A stretch of DNA of 64,000 bases from an uncultured Candidatus Entotheonella sp. (GTDB taxonomy: Bacteria > Tectomicrobia > Entotheonellia > Entotheonellales > Entotheonellaceae), in the NCBI GenBank assembly GCA_951828535.1, contig OX639990.1:2963300-3027299 (forward strand), given 5' to 3'. A model generated the notes under the pieces. That model was not told the origin of the DNA. It worked only from the letters and a program-made list of their open reading frames with translations, and did not search any database. How positions within the stretch are numbered: the first letter of the stretch is position 1; each line of letters starts with the position of its first letter. Positions 26,726 to 34,463 of the stretch are shown in pieces. The position numbers were made by a program, and so were the translations under genes.

Positions 26726-27012
26726 CGGCCGCGTCCGAGCACCTTGGATAAAAAATCATTTTCCATCGTCAGCTGCCCGACCTTTGCGTGCAGCTTCTCA
26801 AACTCATGTTCGGGGTGCAGGGCTTGGGTCGCGTTACGACCGAATACCTCCTCGGCTCCCTCCACCAAGCGCCGCTTCCAATCCTGGATCTGGTTTGGAT
26901 GCACGTCGAACTGCTCGGCAAGCTCGGCTAGGGTCTTCTCTGCCTTCACAGCTGCCAGCGCGACCTTCGCCTTGAATGCCGATGAATGGTGACGTCTCTT
27001 TCTTCGGGTCAT
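26722..27012 (-). CDS. IS3-family transposase OrfA (HTH protein)
   Basis: The start at 27012 (MTRRKRRHHSSAFK) has GAGGAG 6 bases upstream; the product is 96 residues. It carries the HTH_Tnp_1 pattern LAELAEQFDVHPNQIQDWKR and a C-terminal leucine-rich coil (FEKLHAKVGQLTMENDFL). It binds the element ends and provides the N-terminal part of the OrfAB transposase. Confidence 0.88.
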   Translation of the reverse strand: MTRRKRRHHSSAFKAKVALAAVKAEKTLAELAEQFDVHPNQIQDWKRRLVEGAEEVFGRNATQALHPEHEFEKLHAKVGQLTMENDFLSKVLGRGR

Positions 27013-27145
27013 CTTCCGCTCCTCCTCAGGGAATTCTACGGCAGAAGATTCCACTTATCAGGTCTGGTTTACTGGCCAGTCAATGGGGTCCAGCTCTGTC
27101 GATTCAAAACCGAACCACTTAAACCGATAGCTCTCGAATGCCATT

Positions 27146-28114
27146 ATGAAACGTGACGAATTTTTTCAGAAGCTCGGCCAAGTAAAATTCTGGCGGACGC
27201 GCGGGCAGCGCGCGCCGCATAAGCCACTACTGGTTCTGCTCGCGCTTGGCCGGGTCGCTCGGAGAGAAGAGCGATTGGCTCGTTACGAACAGGACCTTGA
27301 AGGTCCGCTGGTAGATTTGCTGGAACGCTTCGGACCGCCCCGCAAGGCAATTCATCCTGAGTATCCATTCAGCCGTCTGCCACATGACGGGTCATGGGAA
27401 ATCCCGGGTAAGGAATCGCTGCCCGCCACGGGACAGGGAGATTTACATCGAAGCGGGCTTATTAAACACGCCGTCACGGGCGGTTTTCCTGAGCCAATCT
27501 ACGAACTTCTCCGCTCCGATTCCGGACTCGTGCAGCAGGCCGCCCAAGCGCTCCTGTACGAACACTTTCCTTATTCATTGCACGATGACATTCGCACCGT
27601 AGCCGGCTTCCCGGCTGAGTTTCTGGTACAGGAGCCCCCTGGTCCTCCTTACGGCTTGGGAGTGCTGCGTCCTTCGGCCCGCCCACGTGATCGAAACTTT
27701 CGCCACAATGTCCTCCGCGCGTATGACTGTTGCTGCGCCGTGTGTGGATTTGATCTCCGCCTGGAAAATGAACTCCTCGGATTAGAGGCCGCGCATATCA
27801 AGTGGCATTCGGCTGGCGGCCCGAGCATGGTTCCGAACGGGTTGGCACTATGCAGTATCCATCATAAGGCGCTTGACCGGGGCGCACTTGGCCTGGCACC
27901 GATCGCCGGGGAATTCAAAGTACTCATTTCGTCCAAAGTCTATGGTGAAAGCGTTGCGACACGGTGGTTCTGGGATTGTCACGACGCACCACTCCGACAT
28001 CCCCGCAGCAGTGACTTCAAGCCGAGTGCCGAGTTCGTAAAATGGCATGCACGCGAGGTCTTTCGCTCGCCGCCGCGGGATTCACCGAGGCAGCCGACTC
28101 GCGGCAACGCATAG
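27146..28114 (+). CDS. Phosphorothioate-DNA-dependent HNH restriction endonuclease (ScoMcrA/SBD-HNH type)
   Basis: The 322-residue protein begins with the sulfur-binding domain pattern: RAPHKPLLVLLALGRV, then HPEYPFSRLPHDGSWEI. The C-terminal HNH domain has CCAVCGFDLRLENELLGLEA, AHIKWHSAGGP, NGLALCSIHHKALDRG and a closing Cys pair region. Relatives recognise phosphorothioated DNA through the SBD and cut nearby, a type IV restriction activity. That makes it incompatible with host DNA carrying the same modification. Directly downstream lie a broken DndC-like gene and a DndB-like gene. The frame is intact and the start is the first codon of the conserved domain (MKRDEFFQKLG). Confidence 0.85.
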   Translation: MKRDEFFQKLGQVKFWRTRGQRAPHKPLLVLLALGRVARREERLARYEQDLEGPLVDLLERFGPPRKAIHPEYPFSRLPHDGSWEIPGKESLPATGQGDLHRSGLIKHAVTGGFPEPIYELLRSDSGLVQQAAQALLYEHFPYSLHDDIRTVAGFPAEFLVQEPPGPPYGLGVLRPSARPRDRNFRHNVLRAYDCCCAVCGFDLRLENELLGLEAAHIKWHSAGGPSMVPNGLALCSIHHKALDRGALGLAPIAGEFKVLISSKVYGESVATRWFWDCHDAPLRHPRSSDFKPSAEFVKWHAREVFRSPPRDSPRQPTRGNA

Positions 28115-28288
28115 AATACATACGCGGCTGGGCTACTCTGGCAGAGACGGAACGACACGTACTTGGGCTGTCCGGTGGGCGTGACAGTGCTGCACTTGCG
28201 CCACATGCGGCAGCAGCGCCCTGGCTTCGACATTCAGCTTATCTTCACGGATACGGGTGATGAAACGGTATTAGTATTACAGTGGTAG
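28099..28288 (+). pseudogene. Remnant of a DndC-like / PAPS-reductase-family gene
   Basis: One frame gives RHVLGLSGGRDSAALA, the PP-loop SGGxDS motif of DndC and PAPS reductases. After a one-base frame change the next frame continues HMRQQRPGFDIQLIFTDTGD, the family's next conserved block. Coding then stops at a TAG at 28286. About nine-tenths of the gene is missing. DndC supplies ATP-dependent chemistry for DNA phosphorothioation, so this is the trace of a lost modification gene beside a phosphorothioate-sensing nuclease. Confidence 0.72.
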
Positions 28289-28441
28289 TTCAATATCAGC
28301 GCCCCAACAGGGTTGATCCTGACGGCATCCAGAGGTTACCGACACGGTCCTGATCACGAAAATTTGCCGATATCAGAGGCTCTTTCGATCTGAAATGAGG
28401 GCAGAATCCATGATGACATCCAAATTATCACTGTAGTATTA
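28272..28441. repeat. MITE-like element bounded by 19-bp imperfect inverted repeats
   Basis: TAGTATTACAGTGGTAGTT (28272-28290) and the reverse complement of 28423-28441 agree at 15 of 19 positions. The 170-base unit has no coding content. Its left end coincides with the truncation of the DndC-like remnant, and its right end reaches the ribosome site of the DndB-like gene. Confidence 0.45.
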
Positions 28442-28452
28442 GGAACATTTTG

Positions 28453-29745
28453 ATGAGCACCAATGTAAACCGGTTGTTTCTGCCTGCCCTGCGCGCAAAG
28501 ATGGGGGATTGGATCTACTACATAACTTTGATGAATATGAAGGAGGTTGCGTCTCGGGTCAGTGTTGCCGACGATATCCACTCAAGCGCGTCGCTCAAGG
28601 AATTGTTGCAGAGAATGCTTGCGAATAATTCCAAAAGGTTCACTGAGTATTTGCTCAGCCAAGAGCAGCGGTTTTTTAATGCGATCGTCATTGGCAGCTT
28701 CGGCGGCAGTCCGAACTGGCATGACCTGTCCGTCAGGGGCAGAAAGGGTGTTGCCGACATACCGGAACACCCTGAAGGCTCCATGGGTTTCCTCGAACTC
28801 AGTGGTGACGAGGCGTTATTCGCGATTGACGGACAGTATCGCGTAAAGGGGATCAAGGAAGCCAACGCCAGAGACCGTTCGCTTGAAAAAGAAGAGGTGT
28901 GCGCAATCTTTGTCAAGGGCGTCCCGGCCAGTGAGCGCCACAAGGACCCGGACGGCTTTGAGCGTACACGGCGCCTTTTTTCGACACTGAATCGGTATGC
29001 CAAGCCCATCAACAAACGGGATATCATCGCATTTGACAAGGACGACGTGGTTGCAGTTGTCACACGGAGACTTCTGGAAGAGCATCCCCTGTTGCGAAAT
29101 AAGGTAGACACGGGCCTGAAGAACTCCATCAAGCCCGATGACCATACCAATCTGACGACAATTGCAACTTTGTATGACACGATGGACGTTGTCTTGCGCG
29201 ATCGGACGAAAGGCTGGAACGATTACAAACGTTGGCGACCGCCTGAAAAGGAAGTTGATGTCTTGTACGCGAAGGCCGTGCAATTTTGGGATGGCTTGAG
29301 CCGCCAGTTTCCGCCGCTAACAGAACTACGCGAAAGCTCCGCGGAAGAAAAAGTCGCGGGCAAGTACCGAGGCTCCCACGGTGGGCAATTGCTGTTTCGG
29401 CCAGTCGGGCTGTTTCTGGTCACCCGCGTCGCTGTGGACCTTCGTTCCAGTATGAGCCTGAGTGATAACGCTGCTTTGGAATGCGTTGGCCGCACCCCCA
29501 CTGAATTATCGGAGCACCCATGGTCAGGGTTGCTCTGGGACAGCGCCAACAAGCGGATGATCACCGAGAAAGAGAATCAGAACATCGCCCGCCGATTGCT
29601 TTTCAACGCACTTGGTGGCGACCTGTCCAGGGCACCCTACAAAACAACGACCGACGTGCTATGGAAGCAGTATGCCGATGCCCTTAATGGAACGCCTGAT
29701 GAGATCGAGCTTCCCCGTTATCCACGCCGCTTGGGAAGCTGTTGA
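28453..29745 (+). CDS. DndB-like DGQHR-domain protein
   Basis: The 430-residue protein carries the DGQHR signature as FAIDGQYRVKGI. Flanking blocks are typical of DndB/DGQHR proteins: FNAIVIGSFGGSPNW, RRLFSTLNRYAKPINKRD and a C-terminal helical region. DndB represses dnd transcription and tunes phosphorothioation; related DGQHR proteins occur in other defence loci. With the broken DndC-like gene upstream and no dndA/D/E seen, it is probably an orphan. Start at 28453 has AGGA 8 bases upstream. The His-to-Tyr change in DGQHR is notable. Confidence 0.78.
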   Translation: MSTNVNRLFLPALRAKMGDWIYYITLMNMKEVASRVSVADDIHSSASLKELLQRMLANNSKRFTEYLLSQEQRFFNAIVIGSFGGSPNWHDLSVRGRKGVADIPEHPEGSMGFLELSGDEALFAIDGQYRVKGIKEANARDRSLEKEEVCAIFVKGVPASERHKDPDGFERTRRLFSTLNRYAKPINKRDIIAFDKDDVVAVVTRRLLEEHPLLRNKVDTGLKNSIKPDDHTNLTTIATLYDTMDVVLRDRTKGWNDYKRWRPPEKEVDVLYAKAVQFWDGLSRQFPPLTELRESSAEEKVAGKYRGSHGGQLLFRPVGLFLVTRVAVDLRSSMSLSDNAALECVGRTPTELSEHPWSGLLWDSANKRMITEKENQNIARRLLFNALGGDLSRAPYKTTTDVLWKQYADALNGTPDEIELPRYPRRLGSC

Positions 29746-29924
29746 GTGAACCTACTTGCGTCATTTGCAAGTATGATCTCTCTCAGTTGACATTGGTGAT
29801 GGCAGGATTCAAACGGGGGATTTCATACTTTCACCATAACCTCCGTAAAGCTGGCAGGCTGGGTCGTTTGGTGAACCACACAGGCGTTGCCGCGAATCTC
29901 CAACACTTTGCCGAGGGACGGTCT

Positions 29925-30221
29925 ATGAATCCCCGTTCTGTTCCGCCCGCAAAAGAACTGGATCATCCCGATCCGGGAATAGGTAAGAAAACCTATATCT
30001 TTCCGGTCACCCTCGAATCAGACGAGGAGGGCTGGCGCGCATTCTCTCCATCACTCGAATCAATGGGCGCTTCAACCTGGGGAGAAACTCGGGAAGAAGC
30101 CTTGAAAAATATCCGGGAAGTGCTGGCTATGATGCTGGAAGAGTTCCTGGAGGAAGGCAAAGACATGGCCGCACAAGATGTCGTTGCCGCTGAGGGCACT
30201 GTTATCACCATCACTCGATGA
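29925..30221 (+). CDS. HicB-family antitoxin
   Basis: From ATG 29925 (GAGG upstream) the product has 98 residues: a partial RNase-H-like HicB fold with YIFPVTLESDEEGWRAFSPS, then a GASTWGETREEALKNIREVL helix. The frame is open further upstream but shows no protein-like signal there. HicB neutralises HicA and usually represses the operon. The stop overlaps the hicA start (ATGA). Confidence 0.8.
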   Translation: MNPRSVPPAKELDHPDPGIGKKTYIFPVTLESDEEGWRAFSPSLESMGASTWGETREEALKNIREVLAMMLEEFLEEGKDMAAQDVVAAEGTVITITR

Positions 30222-30472
30222 GCGATATTGACTACCGTAGCCTGCGGAGTCTTACCGCGCGTCGACTCGTCCGTGCCCTCCGTCATGACGGGTTTGAATT
30301 CAAGCGGAAAACCGGGAGCCACGAACGATATACGCATCAGGACGGCCGCCGCGTTACCGTTCCCTACACGCGCCGGGGTGATACATTTGCCATGAAAACC
30401 CTCCAAAGCATCATTGAACAACAGGCCCGATGGGGGCTGGAAGACCTCAGGCGGCTTGGATTGATCGATTGA
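30218..30472 (+). CDS. HicA-family mRNA interferase toxin
   Basis: The 84-residue product has the HicA double-stranded-RNA-binding-like fold signature: LVRALRHDGFEFKRKTGSHE, where the His of GSHERY is the catalytic residue. RRVTVPYTRRGDTFAMKTL follows, and the fold ends with a helix. It inhibits translation by cutting RNA. Gene order hicB-hicA is the reverse of the commonest order but well known. Confidence 0.85.
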   Translation: MSDIDYRSLRSLTARRLVRALRHDGFEFKRKTGSHERYTHQDGRRVTVPYTRRGDTFAMKTLQSIIEQQARWGLEDLRRLGLID

Positions 30473-30938
30473 CAGTCAGAATAAGAAATGTGACGTTACG
30501 CGCGCGGGAGCGCGGGCTTCCAGCCCGCCGGGGCAGCGGACGGATTCACGCGCCGCCACAGGCCGGATTAGCGACGTGTCATTCACGTTCCACGAAGAAG
30601 CCCTCACCCTGACCATCTCCCAGAGGGAGAGGGAACTTTGCAAACAGTTTCTCAGAGACAGCGTCTGCGCGGTACTCGATACGGAGTGCGTAACGTCAGT
30701 GGCTCACATATTGTCCAACTGGATGATCCCGGCAGGAGGGCAAGATATGCCTCAAGGTCCGCTGTTCCAAAAAGTGACCTGCCCTGGATGTTTGGACCGT
30801 CTGTTCTGAGAAAATTCTCGTTAGGGTGCTTGCCCCTGACGTCGAACCGCTCCATGGGGGCGGTCACACCGGCCTGGGATAAGCCTTTAGACCGGCTTGG
30901 CGCCCTCTCATTTGACGGCCGTTAAACAAGACACCCGC
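30473..30938. other. 466-bp gene-free interval with repeat fragments
   Basis: No convincing reading frame. It holds a GCGCGGGCTTCCAGCCCGC-type palindrome (about 30505-30525) and a degraded copy of the CCCTCACCC...GGGAGAGGGA repeat (30602-30633). It separates the HicBA genes from the convergently oriented glutamate dehydrogenase gene and probably marks the right edge of the accessory region. Confidence 0.5.
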
Positions 30939-32201
30939 TTATGGATAAATACCCCGGTCTTGAATCGCGTTGACGACGCGATCAACCGCCAAGATGTATG
31001 CCGCGGTACGCAAACTCGCGTGCTCCCGCTCGGCCAGCGCCATAACTTGACCGCAACTCGCATCCATTACGTCCTTGAGTTGTTGATTGACCTGCTCCTC
31101 CTTCCAGTGGAATTCCTGCAGATTCTGAACCCACTCGAAGTAGGAGACCGTGACCCCGCCGGCATTCGCCAAAATGTCGGGAACCACCGTCACGCCGCGG
31201 TCTTGAAAAATCGCATCCGCCTCCGGCGTGGTCGGGCCGTTTGCCGCTTCGGCGATCAGCTTGCTCTGCACCTTGGGTGCAAGCCGTTCGGTGAGTTGAT
31301 TTTCCAGAGCGGCTGGCACCAAAATGTCGCAGGGGAGGGTGAGAAGCGCCTCATTGGAGAGGCGGTCGCCCGACGAATAATTGCTGACAGAGCCCGTCTC
31401 CCGCTTGCAGGCCTGCAGGGCTTCTGCATCGAGCCCGTGTTCATCGTAGATGCCGCCGTTTGAATCGCTCACCGCGATGATCCGACATCCCAGTTGCGCG
31501 AGGAGTCTGACCACGACCGAGCCGGCATTGCCAAAACCCTGCACCGCGACGGTTGCCCCATCGAGGTTGATACCCACCTGCTTCGCCACGTTGACGATGG
31601 CATACACGCAGCCACGTCCCGTCGCCTCCGAACGCCCCAAGGAGCCGCCAACGCTGATGGGTTTCCCCGTCACCACGCCAGGGACGGAGTACCCTTTGTG
31701 CATGCTGTACGTATCCATCATCCAAGCCATGACGCGAGAGTCGGTATACATGTCGGGGGCTGGGATGTCGCTGGCTGGGCCAATCAAGAAGGCAATTTCG
31801 GTGGTATAGCGCCGTGTGAGGCGCTCGATTTCGCGCAGCGACATCTCCTTGGTGTTGCAACAGACCCCACCCTTCGCACCGCCAAAGGGCAGATTCACGA
31901 CGGCACATTTCCAGGTCATCCACATGGACAGGGCGCGCATCTCGTTGAGGGTGACGTATGGCGAGTAGCGAATACCGCCCTTGGCCGGGCCGCGGGCGAC
32001 ATTGTGTTGCACGCGGTGCCCGGTAAATACCTCCGTGCGTCCATCATCCATGATCACCGGGAAGGTGACGGTCAGTTCCCGATTTGGGGTGCGCAGGATG
32101 CGGCGCATGCCGTCACCCAGTTTCAGATGCTCAGCCACGGCGTCCAACTGCCACTGGGCAATGGCGAATGGGTCGTCAACGATGGCGGTATCGCTGCTCA
32201 T
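30939..32201 (-). CDS. Glu/Leu/Phe/Val dehydrogenase (glutamate dehydrogenase type)
   Basis: At 420 residues this is the size of the hexameric NAD-type glutamate dehydrogenases. It has HRVQHNVARGPAKGGIRY (substrate lysine), WMTWKCAVVNLPFGGAKGGV (catalytic lysine and glycine-rich loop) and the Rossmann motif AVQGFGNAGSVVVRLL. NILANAGGVTVSYFEW-like PDILANAGGVTVSYFEW sits at the end. It interconverts glutamate and 2-oxoglutarate plus ammonia; it could assimilate ammonium from the nitrate pathway or degrade glutamate. The Lys of substrate binding points to glutamate rather than leucine or phenylalanine. A dispersed repeat lies just upstream. Confidence 0.9.
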   Translation of the reverse strand: MSSDTAIVDDPFAIAQWQLDAVAEHLKLGDGMRRILRTPNRELTVTFPVIMDDGRTEVFTGHRVQHNVARGPAKGGIRYSPYVTLNEMRALSMWMTWKCAVVNLPFGGAKGGVCCNTKEMSLREIERLTRRYTTEIAFLIGPASDIPAPDMYTDSRVMAWMMDTYSMHKGYSVPGVVTGKPISVGGSLGRSEATGRGCVYAIVNVAKQVGINLDGATVAVQGFGNAGSVVVRLLAQLGCRIIAVSDSNGGIYDEHGLDAEALQACKRETGSVSNYSSGDRLSNEALLTLPCDILVPAALENQLTERLAPKVQSKLIAEAANGPTTPEADAIFQDRGVTVVPDILANAGGVTVSYFEWVQNLQEFHWKEEQVNQQLKDVMDASCGQVMALAEREHASLRTAAYILAVDRVVNAIQDRGIYP

Positions 32202-32220
32202 GGAGTGTTCCCGTCAGGCT

Positions 32221-32310
32221 GCAGGTCGGATCAGCAAAGCGTAATCCGACATTCCACGACGCCCCCAGGCCTCTGCTGTCGGGTTGCGCTTGCGGCTAAC
32301 CCGACCTGCT
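32221..32310 (-). repeat. Composite inverted repeat (GGTCGGRTTAGC family), copy 1
   Basis: Two palindromic modules are present: GGTCGGATCAGCAAAGCGTA with its ATCCGACA partner, and TCGGGTTGCGC...CTAACCCGACCTGC. The same 90-bp composite lies in the other orientation at 34347-34436. It is the spacer between the dehydrogenase and the enolase-superfamily gene. Confidence 0.75.
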
Positions 32311-32376
32311 TGAAGCCGCCAATCCGCATATGATTCGATCCGAAAGGTTCGCCACGATATCCGGCAGTTTCCGTTG

Positions 32377-33549
32377 CTACCACTCATATTCCGGTCCCGG
32401 CAGGTATTTGAACTTCTCCAGCGCGTCCGGGCGCAGCGTGAAGCCGAGGCCGGGCTTTTCAGGGGCATGCACGGTGCCGTCGGGGCGGATGTCGAACGGC
32501 TCCTCGAACAGCTCCCAGATCATCGGCATGTAGCCCTGGCTCACTTCCAGGATGTGACAGTTCGCCGCCGCCATGGCGACGTGGATGGAGGCCGCGAACA
32601 GCACGCCGCTGCCCCAGGCGTGCGGCGCCAGGCGTACCTGGCGGGTCGAGGTGAGCGCGGCGATGCGGCGGATTTCCGTGAAGCCGCCGGCGCGCGCCAC
32701 GTCCGGCTGCGCGATGTCGAGGGCGCCGTGCTCCATGAGGTCGAGGAAGTCATGGCGGGTGAACTCCCGCTCCCCGGAGGCGATCGGAATTTTCGTCGCC
32801 TGCCGCACCAGGCCCTGCCCGTGATGGTCGTCCGGCGACACCGGCTCTTCGAACCAGGCGATGTCATATTCTTCCAACGCCTTTGAAAGCCGCACAGCGG
32901 TGGACACGTCCAGCGAGCCGTGGGCGTCCACCATCAACTCCACGTCCGGGCCGATGCCGCGCCGCGCGGCCCGCACGCGGCGCACGGTGTTCTCGATGGA
33001 GAAGCCGTCGCGTCCCACCACGCGCATTTTTACGGCGCTGAAACCCTTCGCGGCATAGCCCGCCATTTCCGCCTCGGCCTCATCGCCCGGCGCCCAGCCG
33101 CCCGAACCGTACGCCCGCACCTCGCTGCGCACGGCCCCGAGGGCCTGGTACACCGGCACCCCCAGCGCCTGCGCCTTGACGTCCCACACCGCGATGTCGA
33201 CGCCGGCGATGGCCTCCATCACCATGCCGCGGCGGCGCGACGGCTCCGGCTGCTGCCAGCCGCGCTCCATCGCCGGGCGAAAACGCGAGCCGTTGTACAG
33301 CTTTTCGTAGATGCGCTCCGAAAACATCGGGTCCTCACCCACGATGTCCGGCCCCAGCTCGTGCTCGACGATGGCCTGCACCACCCCGGGGTTGCCCAGC
33401 GCCGCACCCATGCCGGTGAGGCCGGTGTCGGTATCGACGAAAATGATCGCCGAATCCGTTTTGACCTTAGTGCCCAGGTCAGTGCGGTGGCGGCGCTCCA
33501 CGGGTACCGGGTCGCTCATGGGCACGGCGCGTACTTGTGTGATCTTCAT
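32377..33549 (-). CDS. Enolase-superfamily enzyme (mandelate racemase / muconate lactonizing family)
   Basis: The 390-residue protein has the capping domain at the start (VRAVPMSDPVPVERRH) and a TIM-barrel with KMRVVGRDGF (catalytic lysine position). Mg ligands lie in LMVDAHGSLD, AWFEEPVSPDD and IASGEREF, with a His in RLAPHAWGSG as second base. Members abstract a proton next to a carboxylate in sugar-acid or aromatic catabolism; the substrate is not assignable. It is followed, with 40 bases between, by the NIPSNAP gene transcribed the same way, so the two are probably an operon with the NIPSNAP gene first. Confidence 0.88.
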   Translation of the reverse strand: MKITQVRAVPMSDPVPVERRHRTDLGTKVKTDSAIIFVDTDTGLTGMGAALGNPGVVQAIVEHELGPDIVGEDPMFSERIYEKLYNGSRFRPAMERGWQQPEPSRRRGMVMEAIAGVDIAVWDVKAQALGVPVYQALGAVRSEVRAYGSGGWAPGDEAEAEMAGYAAKGFSAVKMRVVGRDGFSIENTVRRVRAARRGIGPDVELMVDAHGSLDVSTAVRLSKALEEYDIAWFEEPVSPDDHHGQGLVRQATKIPIASGEREFTRHDFLDLMEHGALDIAQPDVARAGGFTEIRRIAALTSTRQVRLAPHAWGSGVLFAASIHVAMAAANCHILEVSQGYMPMIWELFEEPFDIRPDGTVHAPEKPGLGFTLRPDALEKFKYLPGPEYEW

Positions 33550-33589
33550 GATCTGGCTCCCTTGCGGACCAACGGCGGGTGGGATGGAC

Positions 33590-34207
33590 TTATTGCAGCG
33601 GCGAGCAACTGAACGGCGTCAGCAGCTTGCTCTCCTGCCGCAACGGTGCAATGCCGCCCGGCGGCGGCCACACGCCCTTGGCGCGCGTTTCGGCGCGCAC
33701 CCGGAGCCGCTCCTCGAAGCTGGCGTAGGCCCACAGGTGAATCCACACGTTCAGGTCGCCGACGTCCGAGTACCAGGCGCCGACCAGCGGCGAGTGTTTT
33801 TCCCGCTCGGGGACGTGTTCGCTCCACTTCTCGATCACGCCCGGAATGGCGCCGGGCGCGTAGGTATAGATGCGCATTTCGTACAGCGGCCCCAGCTTGG
33901 CGGCGCCGCGCTCCTGCATGAAGGGCGCCGGCAGGTAGATGGCGGAATGCATGTTGAGGATGAATTCGCCGTTGGCCGGCGGCCAGACGCCGTCGGCCAC
34001 AACCTTGGCGCGGATATCCTGCCGCTGGTTCGGGTCCTCGTACGGCCAGATGTGCACCACCTGGTTCAGCGGCCCGGCCTCCGTGTACCAGAAGCCGAAC
34101 AGGGGCGAATAGGTCTCGCGGCCTTCCTTGAGCTTTTCCACGGTGCGCTGCTCGAATTCGGGAACGGAGCGGGGTTTGAGGTCGTAAGTTCGTATCTCAT
34201 AGATCAT
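33590..34207 (-). CDS. NIPSNAP-family protein, two tandem domains
   Basis: The 205-residue product holds two copies of the ferredoxin-like NIPSNAP fold: MIYEIRTYDLKPRSVPEFEQ...SPLFGFWYTEAGPLNQVVHI and YEMRIYTYAPGAIPGVIEKW...SPLVGAWYSDVGDLNVWIHL. Bacterial members are small cytoplasmic proteins of unclear function often found beside catabolic genes. The ATG at 34207 has GAGGAA 6 bases upstream. Position before the enolase-superfamily gene suggests a shared pathway. Confidence 0.88.
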   Translation of the reverse strand: MIYEIRTYDLKPRSVPEFEQRTVEKLKEGRETYSPLFGFWYTEAGPLNQVVHIWPYEDPNQRQDIRAKVVADGVWPPANGEFILNMHSAIYLPAPFMQERGAAKLGPLYEMRIYTYAPGAIPGVIEKWSEHVPEREKHSPLVGAWYSDVGDLNVWIHLWAYASFEERLRVRAETRAKGVWPPPGGIAPLRQESKLLTPFSCSPLQ

Positions 34208-34346
34208 CTTGTATTCCTCATGTGATGGGCTTGGGGCTGGTAAGAGGTGGCGATTGTGCCACGGCGCCGCTTGGACGCGCAACAAATTGGACGGGCTCGG
34301 AGCCTTTTCGTGTTGGATTGAACGATGTGCGGACCGGCGGCTTCAT

Positions 34347-34436
34347 GTAGGTCGGGTTAGCCGAAGGCGTAACCCGACAGCAGTGGGCTGCGGAGCGCAG
34401 TGGCATGTCGGGTTACGCTGCGGTGATCCGACCTAC
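34347..34436 (+). repeat. Composite inverted repeat (GGTCGGRTTAGC family), copy 2
   Basis: GTAGGTCGGGTTAGC, GCGTAACCCGACAGCAG, then ATGTCGGGTTACGCTG and TGATCCGACCTAC. It matches the reverse complement of 32221-32310 in order and spacing, with divergence mainly in the linker. It lies between the NIPSNAP and PhoX genes. Confidence 0.78.
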
Positions 34437-34463
34437 CTTCTCCCTGCAACAAGGCGCGTCAAT

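Larger units (their letters stand above)
25823..27101 (-). mobile_element. IS3-family insertion sequence
   Basis: About 1.28 kb with overlapping orfA/orfB. The ends are imperfect inverted repeats: the left has CAGAAGTGGACCCCA and the inverted right has CAGAGCTGGACCCCA, with similarity continuing for about 27 bases (TTGGACAG / CTGGCCAG). No clear target duplication is visible, so it may be old or the exact ends may be a few bases off. It sits between the CoA-transferase remnant and the HNH endonuclease gene. Confidence 0.85.

Noticed and set aside
29742-29924. An N-terminal extension of the HicB protein containing a Cys pair
   Set aside because: The 61 extra residues match nothing, and the ATG at 29925 has its own ribosome site and starts at a normal HicB length.
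30576-30925. Two short plus-strand frames after hicA
   Set aside because: They run through repeat fragments, overlap each other, and show no protein-like composition or ribosome site.
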